A DNA stretch of 64,000 bases from Solwaraspora sp. WMMD1047 (GTDB lineage: Bacteria; Actinomycetota; Actinomycetes; Mycobacteriales; Micromonosporaceae). Both the position numbers and the translations under genes were made by a program. The notes under the pieces were generated by a model. It saw only the letters and a program-made list of their open reading frames with translations, was not told where the DNA came from and searched no databases. This document shows, one piece after another, positions 44,740-53,392 of this stretch (position 1 is its first letter; every line of letters starts with the position of its first letter). Location of the stretch: contig NZ_JARUBL010000001.1 in NCBI RefSeq assembly GCF_029626155.1, positions 7,406,501 through 7,470,500 of the forward strand, written 5' to 3'.

Positions 44740-46610
44740 CCGGCGCACTGCACGAACTCGTCGAGGCCCAGGTGGCCCGTACTCCCGACGCGGTGGCGCT
44801 GGAGTTCGAGTCCGCGACGACGACCTACTCCGAACTCGACCGGCAGGCGTCCCGGCTGGCCCGGTCGCTGCGCGAGCGGGGGATCGGCCCGGGAGCCCTG
44901 GTCGGCGTCGCCTGCGAACGGTCCCCGGCGATGATGATCGCCCTGCTCGGGATCCTCAAGTCCGGCGGCGCCTACGTCCCGCTGGACCTCGAGTCGCCGC
45001 CGGCCCGGCTCGGCGACGTACTGCGGCAGTGCGGCAGGCCGCTGGTCGTCACCACGGCGGCCGGGGCCGATGTGCTGCCGGTTGAGCACACCGGCGGTCT
45101 GCTGCGCGTGGACCGGTTGGCCGACGACTCGCGGCCGCTGGACAGTCCGGTGCCGGTACGCCCGGACGACCTGATCTACGTCATCTTCACCTCCGGATCA
45201 TCCGGTCGCCCCAAGGGGGTGATGACCGAACACGCCCCGGTGGTCAACCGACTGCGATGGATGATCGACAACCATCCGCTGAGCGTCGACGACAAGGTGA
45301 TCCATAAGACGCCGATCTATTTCGACGTCTCGGTGTGGGAAATGTTCTGGCCGCTGTGTTTCGGCGCGACCCTGGTGATCGCCCGGCCCGGCGGGCACCG
45401 CGACGCCGACTATCTGGTTCGTACGGTACGAACCAGTCGAATCACCGCCGCGCACTTCGTACCGTCGATGCTCTATGCCTTTCTCGAACATCCGATGGTC
45501 TCCTCCTGCCGCACGCTGAAACGCGTCTACTGCAGTGGCGAGGCGCTCAGCCCCGCACTGCAGGAGAAGTTCTTCGGGCGACTCGACGCCACCCTGACCA
45601 ACCTGTACGGCCCGACCGAGGCGGCCATCGAGGTCAGCCACTGGACCTGTGTGCCCGGCACGCCGACGGTGCCGATCGGCTACCCGATCGACAACACCCG
45701 GCTGTACGTCCTCGACGACCGGCAGCGGCCGGTGCCCGACGGACAGCCAGGTGAGCTGGTCATCGCCGGGCTTCCGGTGGCACGCGGATACCTCGGTCGC
45801 CCCGAGCTCACCGCCCAGGTGTTCCTCGACGATCCGTACGGCCCTCCCGGAGAGCGGATGTACCGCACCGGCGACCGGGCGCTGCGCCGCCCGGACGGCG
45901 CCTTCGAATACCTGGGCCGACTCGACGACCAGGTGAAGCTGCGCGGTCAGCGGATCGAGCTGGGTGAGGTGGAGGCGTGCCTGCAGAGCCATCCCGCCGT
46001 CGGCCGCGCCGTCGTCGCGCTCAAGTCGCGCGGCGAGGCAGACCAGCGCCTGGTCGGCTATCTGCTGCCCACCCCGGGCCAGGACAGCGACCGCGTGACA
46101 GCGGCGGTACGCGCGCACGCCCGGGAACGACTGCCCGACTACATGGTCCCGGCGGCCTTCGTGGTGGTGGATCGGATCCCGTTGAGCCCGTCCGGAAAGG
46201 TGGACCGCCGGGCCCTGCCCGACCCGGCGCCGGCCGGGCGCGAGCACCGCCAGCCCCCGCGCCCCGGCATCGAGGCCGAGGTGGCCGAGCGGTGGACGCA
46301 GGTACTGGGGTGCGGCGCCCCGGACCGGCGGGACCGGTTCCTCGACAGCGGCGGCAACTCGCTGCTGGCCACCGTGCTCGCCGCTCGCCTCTCCCACGAA
46401 CTCGGACGACCGGTCACCGTCGCCCGGATCATCGGGGCCGGCTCGTTGGCGGAACTGGCCGCGGCGATGGACAGCACACCCGTCGCCGGGGCGGAGACGT
46501 TCGCGTTCCCGGCGGCCCGTTCGCTCGACGAGCAGCGCCTGGACCGCGTCGCGACGATGTCGGCGGACGAACTCGACGCCCTGCTGGAGGACCTGGAGGG
46601 GGTCGGGTGA
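44736..46610 (+). CDS. phsB: NRPS adenylation-carrier protein (PhsB C-terminal half)
   Basis: 624 residues from GTG at 44736, overlapping the condensation protein. A domain: FTSGSSGRPKGVMTEH, LYGPTEAAIEV, YRTGD and SPSGKVDRRAL; carrier domain with DSGGNSLLATVLAARL (active Ser); an acidic tail rich in Asp/Glu/Leu follows. Pocket residues by eye against GrsA are D V W H Y S L I E K, nearest to Ser codes such as DVWHFSLVDK, with Glu instead of Asp at the ninth position. It should supply the second residue. Assignment of the amino acid is tentative. Confidence 0.85.
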   Translation: MTGALHELVEAQVARTPDAVALEFESATTTYSELDRQASRLARSLRERGIGPGALVGVACERSPAMMIALLGILKSGGAYVPLDLESPPARLGDVLRQCGRPLVVTTAAGADVLPVEHTGGLLRVDRLADDSRPLDSPVPVRPDDLIYVIFTSGSSGRPKGVMTEHAPVVNRLRWMIDNHPLSVDDKVIHKTPIYFDVSVWEMFWPLCFGATLVIARPGGHRDADYLVRTVRTSRITAAHFVPSMLYAFLEHPMVSSCRTLKRVYCSGEALSPALQEKFFGRLDATLTNLYGPTEAAIEVSHWTCVPGTPTVPIGYPIDNTRLYVLDDRQRPVPDGQPGELVIAGLPVARGYLGRPELTAQVFLDDPYGPPGERMYRTGDRALRRPDGAFEYLGRLDDQVKLRGQRIELGEVEACLQSHPAVGRAVVALKSRGEADQRLVGYLLPTPGQDSDRVTAAVRAHARERLPDYMVPAAFVVVDRIPLSPSGKVDRRALPDPAPAGREHRQPPRPGIEAEVAERWTQVLGCGAPDRRDRFLDSGGNSLLATVLAARLSHELGRPVTVARIIGAGSLAELAAAMDSTPVAGAETFAFPAARSLDEQRLDRVATMSADELDALLEDLEGVG

Positions 46611-49108
46611 GCGACGACGACCTGCTGCCGGTCTCGCTGCGTATCCTGCGCGAGAACGTGTTCCGGCACGCGCATCACCCAGCGGTCCGACCGCGGCACC
46701 TCGAGGCCGCTCGCGCCGGTACGGCCGGCCGGGAGATCCCCTTCTTCCCGGCCCGGGTGCTGCTGCAGGACTACACCGGGGTTCCGGCGTTCGTGGACCT
46801 GGCCGCGATGCGCGACGTGGTGGCGGCGACCGGCGGCGATCCGCAGCAGGTCAACCCCCTGGTGCCGGTGCAGGTCGTGGTCGACCACTCGCTGGTGGTC
46901 GAGGAGTTCGGCCACCCCGGCGCCCGGCAGCGCAACGTGGAACTGGAGTACCGGCGCAACAACGAGCGGTACCGCTTCCTCCGCTGGGTGCAGCAGGCCT
47001 TCCGGAACACCGTCGTGGTGCCACCCGGCGGCGGGATCGTGCACCAGGTCAACATCGAGCAACTGGCTGAGGTGGTCACCACCCGCGACGGCGTCATCTT
47101 CCCGGACACCGTGCTCGGGGCCGACTCGCACACCACGATGGTGAACGCGCTGGGCGTACTGGGCTGGGGGGTCGGCGGCATCGAGGCCGAGTCGGCGCTG
47201 CTCGGCGAGCCGGTGTTCCTGCGCCTGCCCCCGGTGATCGGCGTCCGGCTCACCGGTGTGCTGCGGGAGGGTTGCACAGCCACTGACCTGGTGCTCACCC
47301 TCACCCAACTACTGCGGACCCGGGACACGGTGGGCACGTTCGTGGAGTTCCACGGTCCCGGACTGGCCCGACTGCCGGTCCCGGACCGCGCCACCATCGC
47401 GAACATGAGCCCCGAGTTCGGCTCCACCTGCGCCTACTTCCCCATCGATGACCAGACCCTGAACTACCTGCGGCTGACCGGACGCACCGAGCGGCACGTG
47501 CGGACGGTCGAGTCGTACGCGCGGCACGCCGGCCTCTGGTCGGCACCGGACCGGCGACTGGCGTACGCCGAGGACCTCGTCGTCGACCTCGGTGACGTAC
47601 GGCCGTCGGTCGCCGGACCAAGCCGCCCGCAGGACCGCGTCGACCTGTCCCGGGTCCGGGAGACGCTGGGCACGGCCCGCGAGGGTGACCGGCTGCCGCA
47701 CGGTGCGATCGCGATCGCCGCCATCACGTCCTGCACCAACACCGCCAACCCCGGCCTGATGGTCGCCGCGGGCCTGCTCGCCCGCAACGCCGACCGCCAC
47801 GGCCTGCGACCCCGCCCCTGGGTGAAGACGACGCTGGCGCCCGGCTCCCCGGTCGTCGTCGACTACCTCGACCGGGCGGGGCTGACCAAGCATCTCGACC
47901 GGCTCGGCTTCCACCTCGTCGGCTTCGGATGCACCACCTGCATCGGCAACTCGGGGCCGCTGGCCGACAGTGTCGAGCCGGGCGGGCAGCCGCTCACCGC
48001 GGTGCTGTCCGGCAACCGCAACTTCGAAGGGCGGGTCAACCCGCACGTGAGCCAGAGCTTCCTCGCGTCACCGCCACTGGTGGTGGCGTACGCGCTGGCC
48101 GGGACGATGGACATCGACCTGACCGACGAGCCGCTCGGGGTCGACCCGGACGGCAGGCCGGTTCACCTGCGTGATCTCTGGCCGAGCGCCGACGAGGTGG
48201 CCGGGGTCGTCGCGGAGTCCGTCCGTCCACAGGACTACGTCGCCGCCGCCAGCGCGGCCCGCCACGGCGACGCGCACTGGCGGCGGTTGCCGCGCAGCGA
48301 CGGCGACCGCTTCGCCTGGGACCCGGACTCGCGCTACGTGCGCCGTTCCCCGTTTGCCGACGAGGCGCGTCGGCCGTCGACCGGTCCGCAGGACATCGTG
48401 GGCGCCCGGGTGCTGGCCGTCCTGGGCGACACGGTGACCACCGACCACATCACCCCGTCCGGGCAGATTCCGCCCGACAGTCCCGCCGGCCGGTACCTGC
48501 GCTCCCACGGCGTCGCGGTGCGGGACTTCAACTCGTACGGCTCCCGGCGGGGCAACCACGAGGTCGCCGTACGGGCGACGTTCGCGAACCCACGGCTGCG
48601 CAACCGGCTGGCCGACCGCGACGGTGGCTGGACCCGGGACCTGACCAGCGGGGAGATACTGCCGATCCACGACGCCGCGGAACGCTACGCCGTAGCCGGT
48701 GTGCCACTGATCGTCCTCGCCGGCACGCACTACGGGACCGGGTCGTCGCGGGACTGGGCCGCCAAAGGCACCCGGTTGCTCGGCGTACGCGCCGTCCTGG
48801 CCGGCAGCTTCGAGCGCATCCACCGGGCGAACCTGATCGGCACGGGCGTGCTGCCCCTGCAGTTCCGGCCGGGTGACTCCGTCGACGCGCTCGGCCTGAC
48901 CGGCACGGAGACCATCACCATCCGTGGGGTCGACGCCATCACCGACGAGTGGTGGCCACAGACCGTACGGGTCGAGGCGGACACCCAGGTCTTCGACGTG
49001 CTGGTCCGCCTGGAGACGGCCCAGGAGGCCGCCCAGTACCGACACGGCGGGATCATCCCGTACGTGCTGCGCCGACGGTGGCTCGGCGATTCCGGGCGAC
49101 CCGCATGA
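46607..49108 (+). CDS. pmi: Phosphinomethylmalate isomerase (aconitase-like)
   Basis: 833 residues from GTG at 46607 (GTGA overlap with phsB). Full-length monomeric aconitase: three cluster cysteines at 376, 442 and 445 (SCTNTANPG, GCTTCIGNSG), GADSHTTMVNALGVLGWGVG, and the C-terminal swivel domain with TDHITPSG, FNSYGSRRGNHEV and GTGSSRDWAAKG. In phosphinothricin biosynthesis a dedicated aconitase isomerises 2-phosphinomethylmalate, because the TCA enzyme cannot replace it. It closes the plus-strand operon and marks the right end of the cluster. Confidence 0.88.
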   Translation: MSDDDLLPVSLRILRENVFRHAHHPAVRPRHLEAARAGTAGREIPFFPARVLLQDYTGVPAFVDLAAMRDVVAATGGDPQQVNPLVPVQVVVDHSLVVEEFGHPGARQRNVELEYRRNNERYRFLRWVQQAFRNTVVVPPGGGIVHQVNIEQLAEVVTTRDGVIFPDTVLGADSHTTMVNALGVLGWGVGGIEAESALLGEPVFLRLPPVIGVRLTGVLREGCTATDLVLTLTQLLRTRDTVGTFVEFHGPGLARLPVPDRATIANMSPEFGSTCAYFPIDDQTLNYLRLTGRTERHVRTVESYARHAGLWSAPDRRLAYAEDLVVDLGDVRPSVAGPSRPQDRVDLSRVRETLGTAREGDRLPHGAIAIAAITSCTNTANPGLMVAAGLLARNADRHGLRPRPWVKTTLAPGSPVVVDYLDRAGLTKHLDRLGFHLVGFGCTTCIGNSGPLADSVEPGGQPLTAVLSGNRNFEGRVNPHVSQSFLASPPLVVAYALAGTMDIDLTDEPLGVDPDGRPVHLRDLWPSADEVAGVVAESVRPQDYVAAASAARHGDAHWRRLPRSDGDRFAWDPDSRYVRRSPFADEARRPSTGPQDIVGARVLAVLGDTVTTDHITPSGQIPPDSPAGRYLRSHGVAVRDFNSYGSRRGNHEVAVRATFANPRLRNRLADRDGGWTRDLTSGEILPIHDAAERYAVAGVPLIVLAGTHYGTGSSRDWAAKGTRLLGVRAVLAGSFERIHRANLIGTGVLPLQFRPGDSVDALGLTGTETITIRGVDAITDEWWPQTVRVEADTQVFDVLVRLETAQEAAQYRHGGIIPYVLRRRWLGDSGRPA

Positions 49109-49176
49109 AGCGGCGCTGTCGGCTCCCGCGCCGATGACCTCGTGCCCGGTACGCACGGGATGCGGTTTCCGCCGTT

Positions 49177-49860
49177 TTACGGCTGGTACCGGTAGCCCAT
49201 GCCGGGCTCGGTGAGCAGGTGGCGGGGTCGGGCGGGGTCGGGTTCCAGCTTGCGGCGCAGCTGGGCCATGTACTGGCGCAGGTAGCCGGTCTCGGTCTGG
49301 TACTCCGGACCCCAGACGTCGCGCAGGAGCTGGCGCTGGCTGATCAGCTTGCCGGGGTTGCGGAGCAGTGTTTCCAGTACCGCCCACTGGGTGGGGGTCA
49401 GTTTGGTGTCGGTGCCGTCGTCGTGGGTGACGGTGTGGGCGGCGAGGTCGACGGTGTGCCGGCCGAGTCGCGCGGTGGGAGTGGCCGCGTCGGCACCTGT
49501 CGCGTGTCGGCGGGTGGCGGCGCGGATGCGGGCGAGGAGTTCGTCGACGCCGAACGGTTTGGTGACGTAGTCGTCGGCGCCGGCGTCGAGGGCGGTGACC
49601 TTGTCGTCGCTGCCGGCGCGGCCGGACAGGACGATGATGGGGACGGTGGTCCAGCCGCGCAGGCCGCGGATGACGTCGACGCCGTCGAGATCGGGCAGGC
49701 CCAGGTCGAGCACGATCAGGTCGGGTGGGTGGCTGGCGGCGGTCTTGAGTGCGGCGGCGCCGGTGGCGGCGACGTCGACGTGGTAGCCGCGGGCGCGCAG
49801 GTTGATGCGCAGGGCGCGCAGGATCTGGGGTTCGTCGTCGACGACCAGGATGCGGTTCAT
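49177..49860 (-). CDS. kdpE: Two-component response regulator KdpE
   Basis: 227 residues from ATG at 49860, ATGA-overlapped with kdpD. Receiver domain (ILVVDDEPQ acid pocket, phospho-acceptor Asp in IVLDLGLPD, Lys in SDDKVTALDAGADDY) and OmpR winged helix (TPTQWAVLETLLRNPGKLIS, YLRQYMAQLRRKLE). It activates the kdp genes when potassium is low. Last gene of the kdp operon, convergent with the cluster; 68 bases separate the stops. Confidence 0.95.
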   Translation of the reverse strand: MNRILVVDDEPQILRALRINLRARGYHVDVAATGAAALKTAASHPPDLIVLDLGLPDLDGVDVIRGLRGWTTVPIIVLSGRAGSDDKVTALDAGADDYVTKPFGVDELLARIRAATRRHATGADAATPTARLGRHTVDLAAHTVTHDDGTDTKLTPTQWAVLETLLRNPGKLISQRQLLRDVWGPEYQTETGYLRQYMAQLRRKLEPDPARPRHLLTEPGMGYRYQP

Positions 49861-52412
49861 TCCTGCCGGCCCTCCGGGAGTTCGGCTGGTGTCACGGCGG
49901 GCAGCCGCAACACCATGGTGAGCCCTCCGCCGGGGGTGGTCTCCGGAATGATGGTGCCGCCCATGGCTTCGGCGAGGCCGCGGGACAGGGCGAGGCCGAG
50001 GCCGACGCCGACGGTGTTGTCGCGGTCACCGAGGCGCTGGAACGGCAGGAAGACATGGTCCCACTGGTCTTCGGGGATGCCGGGGCCGGTGTCGATGACG
50101 CGGAGCTCGACCTGGCCGGAGTGGGCGCTGGCGGTGATGGTGGGTGGTTGGTCGGGCGGGCTGTGCCGCAGGGCGTTCGCGACGAGATTGACCAGGACCC
50201 GTTCCAGCAGGCCCGGGTCGGCGGTGACGGCGGGCAGGTCGGCGGGGATGTCGGTGCGCACGTCGGCCGCGGACGGGCCGAGTTCGTCGAGGGCTCGGGG
50301 GACGGCGTCCTCCAGACCGATGGGTACGGGGTGGACGCCGAGCGCGCCGGCCTGCAGCCGGCTCATGTCGAGCAGGTTCGCGACCAGCCGGCCGAGCCGG
50401 TCGAGGGACTCGTCTGCGGTGGCGAGCAGTTCGGCCTGGTCGTCGGGGTCGAAGTCGACGTCGTGGCTGCGCAGGCTGGACACGGCGGCTTTGGCCGAGG
50501 CGAGGGGGGTTCGTAGGTCGTGGCTGACGGCGGCGAGCAGCGCGGTGCGCATCCGGTCGGCCTCGGCCAGGGGCCGGGCGGCGGCGGCCTGCTCGGCGAG
50601 GCGTTCCTGGCGGAGCGCGACCGCGGCCTGCGCCGCGAACGCCTCGACGATGCGCCGGTCGGCGGCCTCCAGCCGCCGGCCGGAGAGCACGACGGTGAGC
50701 CGCTCGTCCACCGGCACGGCCGTTTCGCCCGCGCTGGGGCTGGTCGCCGGGGCTTCCCCGACGCTGGCTACGACCCGCCAGGCGCCCTCGTCGCGGGCCC
50801 GGTCGGGCCGGCCCTCGGCGGCCTCCACCGACTCCAGGAGGCTGACCGCACGCAGCGCGAAGGTCTCCCGGAGCCGGTCGAGCAGCGCCGGCAGGGGGCG
50901 CTGTCCGCGTAGCACGCTGCCGGCGACGGTGGCCAGGGTCTGCGCGTCGGCGGACGCCCGGGCCGCTTCCCGGGTACGCCGCGCCGCGACGTCGACCACC
51001 CCGCTGACCGCGACGGCGACGCCGACGAACACGCCGAGGGCGAGCAGGTTGTCTGTCTCGGCGATGGTCAGGGTGTAGTAGGGCGGGGTGAAGAACCAGT
51101 TGAGCAGCAAAGAGCCGCCGAGCGCGGCGAGCAGGGCCGGCCAGAGGCCGCCGACCAGGGCGACGCCGACGACTGCGGCGAGGAAGATCAGAATGTCGTT
51201 GGTGAGGGTGAGATCGGGCAGGGCCTTGAGCGCCGCGGTCAGGGCGGGCAACCCCAGCCCGGCGAGGGCGAAGCCGAGCAGCCGGCGGCGCCACGACAGC
51301 GCGGCGGGCACCGCGGGCGCCTGCCGGCCGCGTCCGGCCTCGGCGTGGGTGACCAGGTGTACGTCGATGGGGCCGGACAGCGCGGTGGTGGTGACGCCGA
51401 CGCCGCGGGAGAACAGTTGCGCGAACCGGCCACGGCGGCTGGCGCCCAGGACGAGCTGGGTGGCGTTGACGCCGCGGGCGAAGTCCAGCAGCGCGGCCGG
51501 GACGTCGGCGCCGAGGACGTGGTGGTACGTGCCGCCGAGGCTCTCCACGAGGACCCGTTGCCGGGCGAGCTGGGCGGGGTCGGCGCCGGCCAGGCCGTCG
51601 CTGCGTGCCACGTGTACGGCGAGCAGGTCGGCGCCCTTGCTGCGGGCGGCGATCCGGGCGGCCCGCCGGATCAGGGTCTCCCCTTCCGGTCCGCCGGTGA
51701 GCGCGACGACGACCCGTTCGCGGGCCTCCCAGGTGGCGGAGATGCCCTGCTGGGTCCGGTAGGCGTCGAGTTGCTCGTCGACCTTGTCGGCGAGCCAGAT
51801 CAGGGCCAGTTCGCGCAGGGCGGTGAGGTTGCCGACCCGGAAGTAGTTGCCGAGCGCAGCGTCGATCCTGTCGGGGCGGTAGATGTTGCCGTGGGCCATC
51901 CGCCGGCGCAGCGCCTCGGGTGTCATGTCGACGAGTTCGACCTGTTCGGCGGCGCGTACGACGGCGTCCGGGACGGTCTCGCGCTGAGTGGTTCCGGTGA
52001 TCTGGGTGACGACGTCGTTGAGCGACTCCAGGTGCTGGATGTTGACCGTGGACAGCACGGTGATCCCGGCGTCCAGCAGCTCCTGGACGTCCTGCCAGCG
52101 CTTGTCGTTGCGGGAACCGGGCACGTTCGTGTGCGCCAGTTCATCGACGATCGCCACCTCGGGCCGCCGGGCCAGCACCGCGTCCAGGTCCATCTCGGTG
52201 AACTCGGTGCCCCGGTAGGTGATCGTCCGCCGGGGCACCTGCGCCAGCTCGCCGATCATCGCGGCGGTGTGCTGGCGGCCGTGGGTCTCGACGAATCCGA
52301 TCACCACGTCGGTGCCGCGTTCGACCCGCCGGTGCGCCTCCTCCAGCATCGCGTACGTCTTCCCGACGCCGGGTGCGGCGCCGAGGTAGATGCGCAGTTC
52401 CCCTCGTGGCAC
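49857..52412 (-). CDS. kdpD: Sensor histidine kinase KdpD
   Basis: 851 residues from GTG at 52412 (GGAGAGG upstream). Order: KdpD N-terminal domain with Walker A GAAPGVGKTYAML and VDELAHTNVPGSRNDKRW, universal-stress-like domain, four closely spaced membrane helices (PALTAALKALPDLTLTND region), GAF-like segment, HisKA box AAVSHDLRTPLASAKA, then HATPase with ALRHSPPD and DTGPGIPEDQW. It senses potassium limitation and turgor and phosphorylates KdpE. Confidence 0.95.
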   Translation of the reverse strand: MPRGELRIYLGAAPGVGKTYAMLEEAHRRVERGTDVVIGFVETHGRQHTAAMIGELAQVPRRTITYRGTEFTEMDLDAVLARRPEVAIVDELAHTNVPGSRNDKRWQDVQELLDAGITVLSTVNIQHLESLNDVVTQITGTTQRETVPDAVVRAAEQVELVDMTPEALRRRMAHGNIYRPDRIDAALGNYFRVGNLTALRELALIWLADKVDEQLDAYRTQQGISATWEARERVVVALTGGPEGETLIRRAARIAARSKGADLLAVHVARSDGLAGADPAQLARQRVLVESLGGTYHHVLGADVPAALLDFARGVNATQLVLGASRRGRFAQLFSRGVGVTTTALSGPIDVHLVTHAEAGRGRQAPAVPAALSWRRRLLGFALAGLGLPALTAALKALPDLTLTNDILIFLAAVVGVALVGGLWPALLAALGGSLLLNWFFTPPYYTLTIAETDNLLALGVFVGVAVAVSGVVDVAARRTREAARASADAQTLATVAGSVLRGQRPLPALLDRLRETFALRAVSLLESVEAAEGRPDRARDEGAWRVVASVGEAPATSPSAGETAVPVDERLTVVLSGRRLEAADRRIVEAFAAQAAVALRQERLAEQAAAARPLAEADRMRTALLAAVSHDLRTPLASAKAAVSSLRSHDVDFDPDDQAELLATADESLDRLGRLVANLLDMSRLQAGALGVHPVPIGLEDAVPRALDELGPSAADVRTDIPADLPAVTADPGLLERVLVNLVANALRHSPPDQPPTITASAHSGQVELRVIDTGPGIPEDQWDHVFLPFQRLGDRDNTVGVGLGLALSRGLAEAMGGTIIPETTPGGGLTMVLRLPAVTPAELPEGRQE

Positions 52413-52510
52413 TCGGACATCCTCTCCCCGCTGGCGCGGTCGCCGTCGTGCGACGGGCGATTGGGTCCGGGCACGGACCACCGCTGCGGCGCTCGGCCCG
52501 GTTCGGTGGT

Positions 52511-53392
52511 TCAACGGGCGGGGAATTCCCGGTCGAGTGTCAGGTTGAGCGCCAGCACGTTCACGCCCGGCGAGCCCATGAAGCCGAGCGTCCGGCCGGT
52601 GGTGTGCTCCTCGACGAGGCGCCGGACCGCCGCCGGGTCCGCGCCTCGCTCGCGCGCCACTCGCCGCACCTGGAGTTCCGCGTACGCCGGGGAGATGTGT
52701 GGGTCGAGTCCGCTGCCGCTGGCGGTGACCGCGTCGGCGGGTACCGCGGGTTCGGCGGGTGCGTCGCCCCGGATGGGGACGATCGTCGCTCCGGCGGCGC
52801 GGTAGTCCTCGCCGGGTGTGGCGAGCTCGACCGGCATGCCCTCGTACTCGGTGAGGAAGGGGGTGTCGGGTGCCGTCTGGTTGACGCTGACGACCCGGGT
52901 GGCCTGGCCGGTGAGCCCGTCGCGGCGGAACACGGCCAGCACCGCGCCGACGCCGTCGGTGGTGCAGTAGGGGCGGCTTCCGTCGACGCCGTTGAGTTCG
53001 CCGACGGCCCTGCTGCGGGCGCAGACCTGGGTGAGCAGGCTCAGGGTGGTGTCGTCGAGGTTGGTGGCGATGGTGTCGACGATGTCCTCCGGGCCGAGGT
53101 TGCTGGCGCTGGTGGAGGTGGGATCGTAGCCGTCGCCGGCGGCGGACGGGCGGGACTGGAAGTAGCGCGGGACGGGGTTGCCGTCGGTGTCGGTGAACGA
53201 CTGGCCGATCAGGCTGCTGCCGACGGTCTCTCCGCCAGCGGTCACGAGCGACCCGTCGGCCCTGCCGTCGAGGCCGGGAAGCCGGCCGACGGCGACCAGG
53301 GCCAGTGGGTAGGCGAGCCCGAGCAGCACGGTGAAGACGAGCAGCGCGCGCAGGGCCGCCAGGTGTTGGGCGAGCCAGGTGGGTAGGCGCAT
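52511..53392 (-). CDS. kdpC: Potassium-transporting ATPase subunit KdpC
   Basis: 293 residues from ATG at 53392, sharing a base with the kdpB stop; GTG one codon earlier is possible. One N-terminal membrane helix (RALLVFTVLLGLAYPLALVAVG), then the KdpC periplasmic domain with GSSLIGQSF, YFQSRPSA, ASGSGLDPHISP and the conserved C-terminus. Longer than the E. coli protein (190) because of an insertion in the middle, common in actinobacteria. It assists assembly and ATP affinity of the pump. Confidence 0.93.
   Translation of the reverse strand: MRLPTWLAQHLAALRALLVFTVLLGLAYPLALVAVGRLPGLDGRADGSLVTAGGETVGSSLIGQSFTDTDGNPVPRYFQSRPSAAGDGYDPTSTSASNLGPEDIVDTIATNLDDTTLSLLTQVCARSRAVGELNGVDGSRPYCTTDGVGAVLAVFRRDGLTGQATRVVSVNQTAPDTPFLTEYEGMPVELATPGEDYRAAGATIVPIRGDAPAEPAVPADAVTASGSGLDPHISPAYAELQVRRVARERGADPAAVRRLVEEHTTGRTLGFMGSPGVNVLALNLTLDREFPAR

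Noticed and set aside
43414-46610. Treating the C and A-T proteins as one gene broken by a frameshift
   Set aside because: The junction has a clean stop overlapped by a GTG start, like other junctions in the cluster; kept as two coupled genes, with a read check suggested.
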